A stretch of DNA of 64,000 nucleotides from Bacillus sp. NTK034 (GCF_017303275.1 NZ_JAFKOJ010000001.1:558001-622000); one strand, 5' to 3'. Positions 34,768 through 45,546 are shown, numbered from the stretch's first letter. Notes: generated from the sequence alone by a model not told the origin. Program-made: numbers and translations.

Positions 34768-35199
34768 ATGTTCATGGGTGAGTTCCATCACAACGTTGAT
34801 AATAAAGGCCGTCTCATCGTGCCAGCCAAGTTTCGTGATAACTTGGGTGAAACATTTGTTTTGACACGAGGACTTGATCAATGTTTGTTTGGCTATCCCA
34901 TGGATGAGTGGAGGCAGCTTGAAGAAAAATTAAAGGGCCTTCCGCTGACCAAAAAAGATGCCCGTGCATTTACCCGTTTTTTCTTTTCAGGTGCCACTGA
35001 ATGTGAAATTGACAAACAAGGAAGAATAAATATTGCTTCCCCGCTTCTGCAATATGCAAAATTGGAAAAAGAATGTGTAGTGCTGGGCGTTTCCAATCGG
35101 ATCGAGATATGGAGCAAAAATCTTTGGGAAGATTATTTTGCAGAATCAGAGGAATCTTTTTCTGATATTGCGGAAAACATGATTGGGTTTGATATATAA
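34768..35199 (+). CDS. mraZ: Transcriptional regulator MraZ
   Basis: 143 residues, the usual length, with two AbrB/SpoVT-like domains, each with a DxxGR turn: [15 protein letters not shown] (about 6-20) and [15 protein letters not shown] (about 78-92). It forms a multimeric ring that binds GTGGG repeats and represses or tunes the cluster it heads. Start ATG at 34768, giving MFMGEFHHN as in B. subtilis; the longer frame from GTG 34753 would read through the operator. Confidence 0.95.
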   Translation: MFMGEFHHNVDNKGRLIVPAKFRDNLGETFVLTRGLDQCLFGYPMDEWRQLEEKLKGLPLTKKDARAFTRFFFSGATECEIDKQGRINIASPLLQYAKLEKECVVLGVSNRIEIWSKNLWEDYFAESEESFSDIAENMIGFDI

Positions 35200-35310
35200 T
35201 GGGAATGTTTTATTAATATAATTTCCCATGATACAAAGATATTTGTTTAGCTCCAGATGCCTATTATGCGTCTCGTGCTTTTCGGATTGGAAAGGTGGAT
35301 TCATACAACA

Positions 35311-36243
35311 ATGTTTGAACATACAACAGTGCTATTAAAAGAAACAGTAGAAGGCTTAAATATCCATCCTGATGGAGTGTATGTGGATTGTACACTGGGC
35401 GGCGCAGGCCACAGTGAATTAATTCTTTCCCAGCTGTCTGAAAAGGGAAAGCTGTACGCATTTGACCAGGATGACACAGCCATTGCTCACGCAAAGGAAA
35501 GACTGGCGGAATATGGTGACAGAATTACGATCATCAAAAGTAATTTCAAGTATCTGCAGGAAGAGCTTTCAAATCTTGGTGTATCAAAAGTAGATGGTGT
35601 TTTATATGATCTTGGTGTTTCATCACCTCAATTGGATACACCTGAAAGAGGTTTCAGCTATCATAATGATGCCCCGCTTGATATGAGAATGGATACAGGC
35701 GCTGACATTTCCGCTTATGATGTGGTAAACAGCTGGGAATATGGTGAACTTGTGAAGATCTTCTTCAGATATGGAGAAGAAAAATTCTCGAAGCAAATTG
35801 CGAGGAAGATTGAAGCGGCCAGGGAAGTTTCCCCGATAGAAACAACAGGCCAGCTGGTTGAACTGATTAAAGAGGTAATACCTGCTCCTGCCAGACGAAA
35901 AGGCGGACATCCCGCCAAACGTGTATTTCAGGCCATTAGAATAGCTGTTAATGATGAACTCGGTGTATTTGAGGACTCTCTGCACCAGGCTATTGACATA
36001 TTAAATCCCAATGGAAGAATCAGCGTGATCACGTTTCATTCATTGGAGGACCGGATTTGCAAAGCTGCCTTTAAAAAAGCCAGTGAAACACCAAATCTGC
36101 CTCCCGGCCTCCCGATTATTCCAGATGAATATAAACCAATCCTAAAGCTTATTAACAGAAAGCCGATTCTGCCATCAGAAGAAGAGCTGGAACACAATAA
36201 TCGTGCAAGGTCCGCTAAACTGAGAATAGCAGAAAAGCTTTAA
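35311..36243 (+). CDS. rsmH: 16S rRNA (cytosine1402-N4)-methyltransferase
   Basis: S-adenosylmethionine-dependent methylase for m4C1402 (MraW). 310 residues: [12 protein letters not shown] (motif I, about 25-36), [28 protein letters not shown] (about 98-113, catalytic DLGVSS), FHSLEDR near residue 245. ATG at 35311 follows the family start [17 protein letters not shown] lies 12 bases upstream, a rather long spacing. The in-frame ATGs at 35257 and 35266 lack an RBS. Confidence 0.95.
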   Translation: MFEHTTVLLKETVEGLNIHPDGVYVDCTLGGAGHSELILSQLSEKGKLYAFDQDDTAIAHAKERLAEYGDRITIIKSNFKYLQEELSNLGVSKVDGVLYDLGVSSPQLDTPERGFSYHNDAPLDMRMDTGADISAYDVVNSWEYGELVKIFFRYGEEKFSKQIARKIEAAREVSPIETTGQLVELIKEVIPAPARRKGGHPAKRVFQAIRIAVNDELGVFEDSLHQAIDILNPNGRISVITFHSLEDRICKAAFKKASETPNLPPGLPIIPDEYKPILKLINRKPILPSEEELEHNNRARSAKLRIAEKL

Positions 36244-36296
36244 GTAAATACCTATACCGCAGCAGACCATAAATAAAAAATTACAGGAGGGGAATT

Positions 36297-36662
36297 ATGA
36301 GCAATTTAGCCCGAAAAATTCAGGAAGAAAAACAATTTGATGTGCAAACCCAGCCCGTCCAGGCCCCCAAAAAATTAAAATCAAAAAAGTCATGGCTTTC
36401 CCCCGGGGAAAAAATACTGGGACTGGCTTTTACTGGTATTGTATGTTTTGGTGCAGTGCAAATGGTCTCAAATCAGGCAGCCATCTACGAAGTGAATAAA
36501 GAAATTCAGCAAACAGAGGAAGCAATTCAAACGCAGAATAAAGTGAATACAGATCTGAAAATGCAAGTGAGCGAATTAAGTACATACGAGCGCATTAAAG
36601 CAAAAGCTGAGGAAATGGGACTTAAATTCAGCGGAAATAATGTCAAGGTCGTGGAAGATTAA
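36297..36662 (+). CDS. ftsL: Cell division protein FtsL
   Basis: 121-residue bitopic protein of the divisome: charged cytoplasmic tail (1 to about 40), one membrane helix (about 41-60), then an extracytoplasmic leucine-zipper coiled coil with heptads (EVNKEIQQTEEAIQTQNKV to LSTYERIKAKAEEMGL). It complexes with DivIC and DivIB and helps activate PBP2b/FtsW. RBS ACAGGAGGGG. Its stop codon overlaps the pbpB start. Confidence 0.93.
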   Translation: MSNLARKIQEEKQFDVQTQPVQAPKKLKSKKSWLSPGEKILGLAFTGIVCFGAVQMVSNQAAIYEVNKEIQQTEEAIQTQNKVNTDLKMQVSELSTYERIKAKAEEMGLKFSGNNVKVVED

Positions 36663-38884
36663 TGAAGAAACAGCCAAATATCAATTTTGGAGCAGCGATA
36701 TTATTTTTAATATTCAGCCTGCTCTTTTTTGTATTAATTTTCCGCTTTGTTTCCATTCAGGTTACAGGTGAAGCAGCGGGACATGCACTTGCAGCAAAAG
36801 CTCAGCAAAAATATGAACGGGAAAAGACAATTCAAGCCAAAAGGGGTACTATTTATGACCGCAATGGTGAAGTCATTGCCGAGGATACTATTTCCTACAA
36901 GCTTGTAGCAATCCTCGATAAAAGCATGAAACCGGATTATGTGAAAGACCCTGAAAAAACAGCAGCGGCGCTTTCAAAAGCTATTGATCTGGAAGAGTCG
37001 GAGATATATAGGATCCTAACGAAGAAAACAAAAGATGGGGAAACACCATTCCAGGTGGAATTTGGTAAAGAGGGTCGCGATCTTCCTTTAAAGACTAAAA
37101 GAGAAATTGAAGATTTAAAATTACCGGGGATTACATTCATAACTGATTCAAAACGGTTCTACCCGAATGGGGTCTTCGCCTCACATTTAGTCGGATATGT
37201 AGAAAAGAAAAAATCGAAGACAAATAAAACCGATACAGTAGGGATGCTGGGCCTTGAACAGAGCTTGAATGATGTGCTCACAGGAAAAGATGGAATGTTC
37301 AGCTACGAAAGTGATATATGGGGCTATCTCCTCCCGAATGGAGATCAAAAAATCCAGCCTGCTCAAAATGGTAAAGATGTGTATTTGACAATCGATAAAA
37401 AGATCCAGACTTTCCTCGAAGATTCCATGAATAAAGTAGACGAAGAGTATAAGCCGAAAAAGATGGTTGCCGTAGTCGCGGATGCCAAAACGGGCGAGAT
37501 TCTGGCAATGGGACAGAGGCCATCCTTCCATCCGAAAACAAAAGAAGGCATTGAAGATACGTGGCATAATGAAGTGATCGAAAATTCATTTGAGCCTGGC
37601 TCCACGATGAAGATCTTTACTTTGGCTGCAGCCATTGAGGAAGGAAAATTTGATCCGAATGAATGGTATAAATCAGGAAGTTATAAAGTAACAGAAAACT
37701 CACCAGCTATACGCGATCATAACCAGGGACGGGGCTGGGGGTCCATTACTTACCTTGAAGGCGTTCAGCGTTCGTCGAACGTGGCTTTCGCGAAAATAGT
37801 TAAAGAGAAGCTTGGTTATGAAAAATACAGGGAATATATAACAAAGTTTGGATTTGAAAATCCAACTGGAATTGACCTGCCGAATGAAACAGGCGGAAAA
37901 ATCGCTTACGAGTGGCCGCTTGATAAGGTAACGACCGGATTCGGGCAAGGTTCTGCCATTACGCCGATTCAGCAGGTACAGGCAGCTACTGCCATTGCAA
38001 ATGACGGCAAAATGATGGAGCCTCATGTGATCAGCAGTATTGTTGATGCTGATAAGAATGAAGTCTTAAAAAAAACAAAGCCGGAAGTGAAGGGGAATCC
38101 AATCTCGGCAGAAACGGCTAAGAAAACAAGGGATATCCTGGAAACGGTGGTATCTTCCGAAAATGGAACGGGCTACAAAAGGTATAATATTGAGGGCTAT
38201 GAGGTTGCCGGAAAAACGGGGACTGCTCAAATCCCTGACCCAAATGGCGGAGGATATTTAACGGGACATGAAAATTTTATCTTCTCCTTTTTAGGCATGG
38301 CTCCAAAAGATGATCCTGAGCTGATCATCTATGTAGCGGTCCAGCAGCCGGATATTGACCTCAGTACAAACGGTGCTGAGCCGGTTTCCAAGATTTTTAC
38401 TCCTGTGATGAAAAGCAGTCTTCAATATTTAAATATTGAGCCGGCAAAGGAACTGAAGGCAAACTCTGAACAAGCACCTGAAGTGGAAGGCAAAACAATT
38501 GAGGAAGCAAAAGCAGAATTGAAAAAATCCGGTTTCGAAGCTATTGTACTGGGAAAGGGAAGCAAGGTTGAAAGACAGGTCCCTGGAAATATGTACAATT
38601 TGCTGGAAGGAGAACGTGTAATCTTAAAAACGGAAGGCGAGTTAACGGTGCCTGAAATGAATGGATGGTCGCTTAGGGACGTTATGAAGGTGGCAAAGCT
38701 TGCTGACTTAAAGCTGAATACTGTAGGAAGCGGATATGTGGTGAAACAAAATCTGAAGGCTGGTTCTGCACTCAGGGAAGGTGACTATTTAATCGTAGAA
38801 CTTGAGCCGCCTGCAGAGAAATACAATGAGGAAAACTTAGAATCAGAAGAGCAGAAGGATGAAGAGGAAGCAGTGCTGGATTAA
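36662..38884 (+). CDS. pbpB: Penicillin-binding protein 2B (division transpeptidase)
   Basis: Septal class-B transpeptidase that cross-links peptidoglycan. 740 residues: cytoplasmic tip, membrane helix (about 9-30), pedestal domain, transpeptidase domain and two C-terminal PASTA repeats (about 600-715). Active-site motifs are FEPGSTMKIF (SxxK), RSSNVAFAK (SxN) and AGKTGTAQI (KTG). The tail after PASTA is very acidic (EENLESEEQKDEEEA). ATG overlaps the ftsL stop, indicating coupling. Distinguished from SpoVD by PASTA count and tail. Confidence 0.95.
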   Translation: MKKQPNINFGAAILFLIFSLLFFVLIFRFVSIQVTGEAAGHALAAKAQQKYEREKTIQAKRGTIYDRNGEVIAEDTISYKLVAILDKSMKPDYVKDPEKTAAALSKAIDLEESEIYRILTKKTKDGETPFQVEFGKEGRDLPLKTKREIEDLKLPGITFITDSKRFYPNGVFASHLVGYVEKKKSKTNKTDTVGMLGLEQSLNDVLTGKDGMFSYESDIWGYLLPNGDQKIQPAQNGKDVYLTIDKKIQTFLEDSMNKVDEEYKPKKMVAVVADAKTGEILAMGQRPSFHPKTKEGIEDTWHNEVIENSFEPGSTMKIFTLAAAIEEGKFDPNEWYKSGSYKVTENSPAIRDHNQGRGWGSITYLEGVQRSSNVAFAKIVKEKLGYEKYREYITKFGFENPTGIDLPNETGGKIAYEWPLDKVTTGFGQGSAITPIQQVQAATAIANDGKMMEPHVISSIVDADKNEVLKKTKPEVKGNPISAETAKKTRDILETVVSSENGTGYKRYNIEGYEVAGKTGTAQIPDPNGGGYLTGHENFIFSFLGMAPKDDPELIIYVAVQQPDIDLSTNGAEPVSKIFTPVMKSSLQYLNIEPAKELKANSEQAPEVEGKTIEEAKAELKKSGFEAIVLGKGSKVERQVPGNMYNLLEGERVILKTEGELTVPEMNGWSLRDVMKVAKLADLKLNTVGSGYVVKQNLKAGSALREGDYLIVELEPPAEKYNEENLESEEQKDEEEAVLD

Positions 38885-38887
38885 TTT

Positions 38888-38922
38888 AGAACGTACTGCC
38901 GGATGAGCGGCAGTGCGTTCTA
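38888..38922 (+). terminator. Terminator-like hairpin between pbpB and spoVD
   Basis: AGAACG, TACTGCCG / CGGCAGT, GCGTTCT strong stem with GATGAG loop; the downstream tail TATTCATTTAT is only moderately T-rich. It may attenuate readthrough from the mra operon into the sporulation gene. Confidence 0.65.
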
Positions 38923-38946
38923 TTCATTTATGTACAAGCATATATT
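38918..38946 (+). promoter_or_regulatory. SigE-like promoter of spoVD
   Basis: TTCTATT (38918-38924) and CATATATT (38939-38946), spaced by 14 bp, fit the SigE pattern KMATATT / CATACAnT at 5 of 7 and 7 of 8 positions. spoVD of B. subtilis is transcribed by SigE, which supports the reading. Confidence 0.5.
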
Positions 38947-38981
38947 GGAACGAGCCATAATCTAAGGAGGTTCGTCCGTAC

Positions 38982-40898
38982 ATGCGTGTATCAAATGTAA
39001 CCGTTCGAAAACGGCTGACTGCAGCGTTGTTTGTTGGTATTCTCGTTTTTTTTATTATTGATTTGCGTCTTGGATATGTTCAATTCTTTCTGGGCAATTT
39101 GCTTACAGATGGCGCAAAGGAACTGTGGAGCAGAGACATCCCTTTCGAACCGGAAAGAGGGGAAATCGTCGACCGCAACGGTGTTCCGCTGGCTACGAAT
39201 GTCAGTGCCCCAACTGTCTATGTTGTCCCCAGGCAAATAAAAGATCCTGGGGATGCTGCAGAGAAATTGGCTGCAGTGCTGAATATGTCAAAAGAAAAAG
39301 CTTACCAGCTTATCACAAAAAGAGCATCAAGTGTGAAAATCCCTGAAGGCCGAAAGATTTCCCATGAAAAAGCGAAAGAAATCCGTGCCCTGGAAATTGA
39401 AGGCATATATATCGGAGAAGATTCAAAACGCCATTATCCTTTCGGGAATTATCTCTCGCATGTTTTGGGATTTTCGGGAATTGATAATCAGGGTCTTATG
39501 GGTCTTGAATTATATTATGATGAAGAACTAAAGGGAAAAAAAGGATCTGTTAAGTTTTATGCGAATGCAAAGGGTGAACGGATGAACGATATGGCGGATG
39601 ACTACAAGCCGCCAGTTGATGGAATGGATTTAAAGCTCACCATTGATTCCAAGATTCAGACAATCGTAGAAAGGGAGCTTGATATTGCCCAGGCTGAATA
39701 CAACCCTGATGGAATAATAGCAATTGCCATGAATCCGAATAATGGAGAAGTTCTTGCCATGGCCAGCAGGCCCGATTTTGACCCTGCAAATTTCAGGAAT
39801 GTACCCCCGGAAATTTACAACCGCAACCTGCCAATCTGGAGTACATACGAGCCTGGTTCTACATTCAAAATTATCACTCTGGCAGCTGCGTTAGAAGAGG
39901 GAAAGGTAGACTTGGAAAAGGATCATTTCCACGACCCGGGGTCTGTTGAAGTTGGCGGTGCCAGACTAAGATGCTGGAAAAAGGGAGGCCATGGCAGCCA
40001 GACTTATCTGGAAGTAGTCCAGAATTCCTGTAACCCTGGTTTTGTAGAGCTGGGTGAGCGATTAGGCAAAGAAAAACTGTTTAAATATATCCGCGACTTT
40101 GGGTTCGGCGAAAAGACCGGTATCGACCTGCAGGGCGAAGGGAAAGGGATTCTATTTAACCTCGATCGGGTTGGTCCTGTTGAGCAGGCAACTACTGCTT
40201 TTGGACAGGGAGTTTCCGTTACCCCGATTCAGCAGGTAGCAGCCATTTCGGCAGCCGTTAATGGCGGAACACTATATACCCCTTATATAGCCAAAGAGCT
40301 TATTAATCCTGCTACCGGGGAAATATTGATGAAAAAATCACCTGATGCAAAGAGAAAAGTAATCTCAAAGGAAACATCAGATGAAATCCGAAAAGCGCTG
40401 GAATCAGTTGTAGCAAAAGGATCAGGAAAAAAGGCTTTTGTAGACGGGTACCGAGTAGGCGGTAAAACTGGGACTGCACAAAAAGCGCAAAATGGCCGGT
40501 ACCTGGAAAATAACCATATTGTATCATTTATAGGATTCGCACCTGCTGATGATCCGCAGCTTGTTGTTTATGTGGCTGTGGATAATCCAAAAGGAACTGT
40601 TCAATTTGGCGGCGTAGTTGCTGCACCTATTGTAGGGGAGATCATGGGGGACAGCTTGCGGGCAATGGGAGTAAAGCCGCGGAAAAATCAAATTGAAAAA
40701 GAGCTTACATGGATGGATTCCCCAATGATAGAAGTTCCTGATATGGTCGGTCTGACAAAGAAGGATCTGGGTGAGCTCTACCTTAACCTGAAAATTGATG
40801 CGAGCGGCACAGGAAATACAGTGGTCAAGCAAACGCCTCAGCCTGGCATCAAGCTAAAAGAAGGGTCAACGATCCGGTTGTATTTTGACGACAAATAA
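38982..40898 (+). CDS. spoVD: Stage V sporulation protein D (spore cortex transpeptidase)
   Basis: Sporulation-specific class-B PBP making spore cortex with SpoVE. 638 residues: membrane helix (about 12-32), pedestal (EPERGEIVDRNGVPLATN), transpeptidase domain with YEPGSTFKII (SxxK), QNSCNPGF (SxN as SCN) and GGKTGTAQK (KTG), and one C-terminal PASTA domain (EVPDMVGLTKKDLGELYLNL onward). RBS AAGGAGG. The SigE-like promoter and hairpin just upstream separate it from pbpB. A terminator follows. Confidence 0.95.
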   Translation: MRVSNVTVRKRLTAALFVGILVFFIIDLRLGYVQFFLGNLLTDGAKELWSRDIPFEPERGEIVDRNGVPLATNVSAPTVYVVPRQIKDPGDAAEKLAAVLNMSKEKAYQLITKRASSVKIPEGRKISHEKAKEIRALEIEGIYIGEDSKRHYPFGNYLSHVLGFSGIDNQGLMGLELYYDEELKGKKGSVKFYANAKGERMNDMADDYKPPVDGMDLKLTIDSKIQTIVERELDIAQAEYNPDGIIAIAMNPNNGEVLAMASRPDFDPANFRNVPPEIYNRNLPIWSTYEPGSTFKIITLAAALEEGKVDLEKDHFHDPGSVEVGGARLRCWKKGGHGSQTYLEVVQNSCNPGFVELGERLGKEKLFKYIRDFGFGEKTGIDLQGEGKGILFNLDRVGPVEQATTAFGQGVSVTPIQQVAAISAAVNGGTLYTPYIAKELINPATGEILMKKSPDAKRKVISKETSDEIRKALESVVAKGSGKKAFVDGYRVGGKTGTAQKAQNGRYLENNHIVSFIGFAPADDPQLVVYVAVDNPKGTVQFGGVVAAPIVGEIMGDSLRAMGVKPRKNQIEKELTWMDSPMIEVPDMVGLTKKDLGELYLNLKIDASGTGNTVVKQTPQPGIKLKEGSTIRLYFDDK

Positions 40899-40909
40899 GA
40901 ATAGAACTG

Positions 40910-40946
40910 AGGGCGGCATGATCCTGCGCCGCCTGAATTTTTTTTG
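40910..40946 (+). terminator. Intrinsic terminator after spoVD
   Basis: GGGCGGC / GCCGCC stem followed by TGAATTTTTTTTG. Confidence 0.8.
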
Positions 40947-41134
40947 TTTGTAAGGAAACCGCAACATACTTTCTGGGTTTAGGTTCTATATATTAAATAG
41001 CTAAATAAGCAATTATCATGTACAATATATATCGCCATCATTTAGAATATTAGTTTGGGGATTTAAAAATGAATATGGCCAGAATCATTAAAAAGGATTA
41101 GATTTTTTTGTTTAACACGAGAGGATTGGTAGAA

Positions 41135-42595
41135 ATGGAATTACATAAATTGCTGCGATTTTTGCAGCCTTATATGACTTATAAAGGGGAAAACCCGGAA
41201 ATTACAGCAATTGTTAACGATAACAGGAAAGTTACACCTGGAAGTCTGTTTGTTTGTATTGAGGGGTATACGGTGGATGGCCATGACTTTGCGGCTTCTG
41301 CAGCAGAAAAAGGTGCTGCAGCTGTCATTTCCCAAAGAGAATTGGATTTGGATATCCCAGTTATAGTGGTAAAGAATACAAAACGGGCCATGGCCGTGCT
41401 GGCTGATGCTTTTTATGGACAGCCGAGCAAGCAGCTTCATTTAATTGGCATAACAGGCACGAATGGCAAAACAACAACAAGCCATTTAATAGAGAAGATA
41501 CTTGCCGATGCAGGAAGGCAAACAGGCTTAATTGGCACGATGTATACGAAGATTGCCGATGAAACCTTTGAAGTGAAAAATACCACTCCTGAAAGTTTGA
41601 CTCTGCAAAGTACATTTAGAAAAATGGCAGATGCAGGTGTAGATTCAGCCGTAATGGAAGTGTCTTCGCATGCACTTGTTGAAGGGCGTGTTCATGGCTG
41701 TGATTTTAATATAGCCGTATTTACAAACCTGACTCAGGATCATCTGGATTATCATAAAACAATGGATGAATATAGGAGAGCAAAAGGGCTGCTTTTTGCC
41801 CAGCTCGGAAGCGCCTATAATCATGGGGAGCCTAAGTATGCCATATTAAATTCAGATGACCCCGCTTCTGCAGAATATGAAAAATCTACGGCTGCTCATG
41901 TCATAACCTATGGGATTGATCAGGAAGCTGACATTCGGGCCATTAATATTCAGATGACTGCTGGCGGTACGGAATTTGACTTGATCTCTCCATTCGGGAA
42001 GCATAAAGTTTCTCTTAAAATGATAGGCAAGTTCAGCATCTATAATGTTCTTGCCAGTATAGGTGCAGGAATTGCTTCAGGAATATCAATCTCGCAAATC
42101 ATCAAATCTGCTGAAGAAGTTAAAGGTGTAGCAGGCAGATTTGAAACCGTTGATGCAGGTCAGGATTTTTCTGTGATTGTTGATTATTCACATACTCCCG
42201 ACAGCCTGAAAAATGCTTTGGAAACAGTAAAGCAATTTGCCCAGAAACGCATTTTTGCCATCGTAGGATGCGGCGGAGACAGAGACAGGTCCAAGCGGCC
42301 GCTAATGGCTGAAATTGCATGCCAGTACAGTACAGACCCGATCTTTACTTCTGATAACCCCCGCAGTGAAGACCCGATCCAAATCCTGAGGGATATGGAA
42401 GAGGGTGTAAAAGGTGAAAGTTATAAAACAATCGCCGATCGAAAAGAGGCCATTCATTATGCGGTGAAAAATGCAAGTAAAGGAGACGTTATTTTAATAG
42501 CTGGCAAGGGTCATGAGACATATCAGCAGATAGGGAATCAGGTTTTCGACTTTGATGACCGCCTTGTCGCAAAAGAGGCTATAGAGGAGCGATAA
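41135..42595 (+). CDS. murE: UDP-MurNAc-tripeptide synthetase
   Basis: Adds the third stem residue to UDP-MurNAc-L-Ala-D-Glu. 486 residues in three Mur-ligase domains: N-terminal substrate domain ([17 protein letters not shown]), central ATPase with [15 protein letters not shown] (P-loop, about 108-122) and C-terminal domain with [11 protein letters not shown] (about 410), the DNPR motif specific for meso-diaminopimelate. ATG at 41135 is chosen with GAGAGG nine bases upstream; the TTG at 41108 has no RBS. The next gene starts one base after the stop. Confidence 0.95.
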   Translation: MELHKLLRFLQPYMTYKGENPEITAIVNDNRKVTPGSLFVCIEGYTVDGHDFAASAAEKGAAAVISQRELDLDIPVIVVKNTKRAMAVLADAFYGQPSKQLHLIGITGTNGKTTTSHLIEKILADAGRQTGLIGTMYTKIADETFEVKNTTPESLTLQSTFRKMADAGVDSAVMEVSSHALVEGRVHGCDFNIAVFTNLTQDHLDYHKTMDEYRRAKGLLFAQLGSAYNHGEPKYAILNSDDPASAEYEKSTAAHVITYGIDQEADIRAINIQMTAGGTEFDLISPFGKHKVSLKMIGKFSIYNVLASIGAGIASGISISQIIKSAEEVKGVAGRFETVDAGQDFSVIVDYSHTPDSLKNALETVKQFAQKRIFAIVGCGGDRDRSKRPLMAEIACQYSTDPIFTSDNPRSEDPIQILRDMEEGVKGESYKTIADRKEAIHYAVKNASKGDVILIAGKGHETYQQIGNQVFDFDDRLVAKEAIEER

Positions 42596-42596
42596 A

Positions 42597-43046
42597 ATGT
42601 ATTTGACTTATCGGGATTTAGCGGAACTGTTTCCGGCCGTAAAAGGGATAAAGGATAGTGAGCTGGAATTTCATACGGTCGCTTCGTCCTCTTCCGCCCT
42701 GCAGCCAAAAGGTATTTATATTCCTTTTGGAGAGGCCGAAAATCTGAAAGAAGCTATTGAAAAAGGGGCTGTTGCTGCTCTCTGGCATGTGAATGCCGAG
42801 ACGCCGGCATATACCCCGAATCATTTCCCTGTTTTTTATACAAACGACTTAACGAAAGGCTTAAAGGACATCATGAAATTATATATAGAAAAATTAAGCA
42901 AATCAGAAGAAAAGATGAACACAACTAATTTCCTTATTTCAGGTGAAAAAAGTCTTAAAGAAAACGAAGCAACATATGATATTGCTGTGATGGCTGAAAG
43001 ATTAGCTGAAGCTGCAGGAAAAGCCAAGCAGGAAAGGAGGGGATAA
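42597..43046 (+). CDS. Stand-alone Mur ligase N-terminal-like protein (MurF-N-like)
   Basis: 149 residues. The first 100 resemble the N-terminal substrate-binding domain of MurF/Mur[14 protein letters not shown], then [20 protein letters not shown] in place of the usual TDSRxVxPGDLFVAxxG, then [15 protein letters not shown]. The ATP-binding GTNGKT domain and the C-terminal domain are absent, and the second part (about 105-149) is a Lys/Glu-rich helix. RBS GAGGAGCG; starts one base after murE and ends 2 bp before mraY. It keeps an intact frame, so it seems to be a real gene. Possible role in lipid-II precursor regulation is a guess. Confidence 0.65.
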   Translation: MYLTYRDLAELFPAVKGIKDSELEFHTVASSSSALQPKGIYIPFGEAENLKEAIEKGAVAALWHVNAETPAYTPNHFPVFYTNDLTKGLKDIMKLYIEKLSKSEEKMNTTNFLISGEKSLKENEATYDIAVMAERLAEAAGKAKQERRG

Positions 43047-43048
43047 GT

Positions 43049-44023
43049 ATGATGGAGCAAGTTATTTTTTTCACAATATTGGCAGGCTTTTTAATTACTG
43101 TTTTGCTGTCTCCCATTTTTATTCCCTTCCTGAGAAGATTGAAATTCGGGCAGAGCATCCGTGAAGAGGGCCCTAAATCCCATCAGAAAAAGACAGGTAC
43201 CCCGACAATGGGCGGAATCATGATTCTTCTTTCCGTTACGGTGACCACGTTGCTTATGACCGGAAAATTTTCAGAACCTACAGTAGAAACATATTTGCTG
43301 CTGCTGGTTACACTGGGCTTTGGACTTCTCGGTTTTCTTGATGACTTTATTAAAGTAGTATTAAAGCGCAACTTAGGTCTGACTTCAAAGCAAAAGCTTC
43401 TTGGCCAGATTATTATTTCTGTTATTTTTTATTTTGTTTTCAAGCAAAATGATTTTTCAACAGAAGTCCATATTCCGCTTACAGACATTTCGATTGATTT
43501 AGGCTGGGGATATGTTTTATTTATTATTTTCTGGCTGGTCGGATTTTCGAATGCTGTCAATCTGACAGATGGACTTGATGGACTTGTCTCCGGGACTGCT
43601 GCAATCGCTTTTGGAGCATTTGCAGTACTGGCTTGGAATCAATCTCAATTTGAAGTATCCATTTTTTCTGTAGCTGTAGTTGGAGCGGTATTGGGTTTCC
43701 TTGTCTTTAATGCCCATCCTGCAAAGGTGTTCATGGGAGACACAGGATCACTGGCTCTGGGTGGAGCTATTGCGACTATAGCCATCCTGACAAAACTTGA
43801 AATCATTCTGATTATTATCGGCGGTGTTTTTGTTATTGAAACTTTATCTGTTATTTTACAGGTAGCATCTTTTAAGACCACCGGGAAGCGGATCTTTCGT
43901 ATGAGCCCGCTCCACCATCATTATGAATTGGTGGGCTGGTCAGAATGGCGGGTTGTCGTTACATTCTGGACCGTTGGCCTATTGTTTGCAATCTTAGGAA
44001 TCTATATTGAGGTGTGGGTGTAA
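43049..44023 (+). CDS. mraY: Phospho-MurNAc-pentapeptide transferase
   Basis: Transfers phospho-MurNAc-pentapeptide to undecaprenyl phosphate, giving lipid I. 324 residues, ten membrane helices. Signature loops: [14 protein letters not shown] (about 48-61), FLDDFIKVV (Asp pair, about 97-105), NLTDGLDGL (about 171-179) and [11 protein letters not shown] (about 288-298). Start ATG at 43049 or 43052 behind AAAGGAGGGG. The murD start follows immediately. Confidence 0.96.
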   Translation: MMEQVIFFTILAGFLITVLLSPIFIPFLRRLKFGQSIREEGPKSHQKKTGTPTMGGIMILLSVTVTTLLMTGKFSEPTVETYLLLLVTLGFGLLGFLDDFIKVVLKRNLGLTSKQKLLGQIIISVIFYFVFKQNDFSTEVHIPLTDISIDLGWGYVLFIIFWLVGFSNAVNLTDGLDGLVSGTAAIAFGAFAVLAWNQSQFEVSIFSVAVVGAVLGFLVFNAHPAKVFMGDTGSLALGGAIATIAILTKLEIILIIIGGVFVIETLSVILQVASFKTTGKRIFRMSPLHHHYELVGWSEWRVVVTFWTVGLLFAILGIYIEVWV

Positions 44024-45376
44024 GTGAAAGAAGTCAATCGCTATCGACATAAAAAAATATTAGTGCTGGGTCTCGCGAAAAGCGGAGTGAGTGCAGCTTC
44101 CCTTTTACATAAGCTTGGAGCATTTGTGACTGTTAATGATTATAAGCCTCTTGCGGAAAATCCTGAAGCTCAAGGACTGCTTGAACAGGGGATTACGGTT
44201 ATATGCGGGTGCCATCCAGTTGAACTTCTGGAAGAGGGGTTCGAGCTGATTGTAAAAAATCCGGGTATTCCTTACCAAAATCCAATGATAAAAGGAGCTC
44301 TTGAAAAGGGCATACCGGTTATTACAGAAGTGGAGCTTGCCTACCAGGTCTCTGATGCTCCTTTTATTGCGATTACAGGCACAAATGGAAAAACCACTAC
44401 AACTACTCTTGTGTTTGAAATGCTTCAGGCAGGGAGCAAAATGCCGCTGATAGCAGGAAATATTGGTACAGTAGCTTCCGAGGTTGCCCAGACTGCTGCA
44501 GAAGAAAATAATATCGTGATTGAGCTTTCATCATTTCAGTTGATGGGTATTCAGGATTTCAGGCCGAGAATCGCCATTTTAACAAATTTATATGATGCTC
44601 ATTTGGATTATCATGGCACTAGAGAAGAGTATCATGCAGCCAAAGAAAATATTACGATGAATCAGACTGAAAAGGATTATTTCATAGTCAATGCTGATCA
44701 AGATAAAGTAATGGAAGCCGCTGCACGGTCAAAGGCGGAATTAATACCTTTTTCAACTTCCAGAGTCCTGTCTGAAGGGGCATATGTCAAGGATGGCTGG
44801 ATTTATTTTAATGATGAACAAGTGATGGAAAGAAAAGATGTTTCATTGCCGGGAGAGCACAATCTTGAGAATATCCTATCCTCAGTGGCTGCAGCAAAGC
44901 TGACCGGTGTCGGGAATGAAGCCATAAGCCAGGTTCTAAGTTCGTTTACCGGAGTAAAGCACCGTCTGCAGTATGTAGGCGAATACCAGAGCAGGAAATT
45001 TTATAATGATTCTAAAGCAACGAACATTTTAGCAACGAAGAATGCAGTATCAGCATTTGATCAGCCTGTAATTCTTCTTGCAGGCGGTCTTGACCGCGGA
45101 AATGGCTTTGATGAACTCATCCCTTCTCTAAAAAAGGTAAAAGCTCTTGTAACCTTTGGTCAAACAGCTGAAAAGATTGAAAATGCAGCATTGGAAGCGG
45201 GAATAAAAACAGTTGAGCGTGTCGATAATGTGGAAAAAGCCGTACCTGCTGCCTTTAAACTTTCAGAGCCAGGAGATGTTATTCTGCTTTCTCCTGCTTG
45301 TGCAAGCTGGGACCAATATAAAACTTTTGAGGTTCGGGGAGACATGTTTATAGATGCGGTGCATAAGCTTAATTAA
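44024..45376 (+). CDS. murD: UDP-MurNAc-L-alanine:D-glutamate ligase
   Basis: Adds D-glutamate to UDP-MurNAc-L-Ala. 450 residues: Rossmann-like first domain ([20 protein letters not shown]), ATPase with [17 protein letters not shown] (about 117-133), and C-terminal domain with [14 protein letters not shown] and [22 protein letters not shown] start one base after the mraY stop (TAAGTG). After it comes a gap of 170 bp before spoVE. Confidence 0.96.
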   Translation: MKEVNRYRHKKILVLGLAKSGVSAASLLHKLGAFVTVNDYKPLAENPEAQGLLEQGITVICGCHPVELLEEGFELIVKNPGIPYQNPMIKGALEKGIPVITEVELAYQVSDAPFIAITGTNGKTTTTTLVFEMLQAGSKMPLIAGNIGTVASEVAQTAAEENNIVIELSSFQLMGIQDFRPRIAILTNLYDAHLDYHGTREEYHAAKENITMNQTEKDYFIVNADQDKVMEAAARSKAELIPFSTSRVLSEGAYVKDGWIYFNDEQVMERKDVSLPGEHNLENILSSVAAAKLTGVGNEAISQVLSSFTGVKHRLQYVGEYQSRKFYNDSKATNILATKNAVSAFDQPVILLAGGLDRGNGFDELIPSLKKVKALVTFGQTAEKIENAALEAGIKTVERVDNVEKAVPAAFKLSEPGDVILLSPACASWDQYKTFEVRGDMFIDAVHKLN

Positions 45377-45546
45377 GGGCTCGTCTGCGGGACTATGGAA
45401 ACGACAGCAAAGGCATACAACTGCTTCGCATGACATTTAGAGCGTTAAAAAGGAAAGTATTAAGACTGCCGGAAAACAGGTAAGTTTATTTTCAGCAGGA
45501 AACAGGTTCCTTGATAGCCCTAAAACTTGCATTCGAGGTGTTTTCG

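Noticed and set aside
42597..43046. Reading the MurF-N-like gene simply as a murF pseudogene
   Set aside because: The frame is intact, has a good RBS and fits tightly between murE and mraY with no remnants of the missing domains; kept as a gene, with the alternative noted.
45405..45420. SigE promoter for spoVE (CATACAAC)
   Set aside because: The -10 is good but no acceptable -35 was found 14 bp upstream; left as a remark only.
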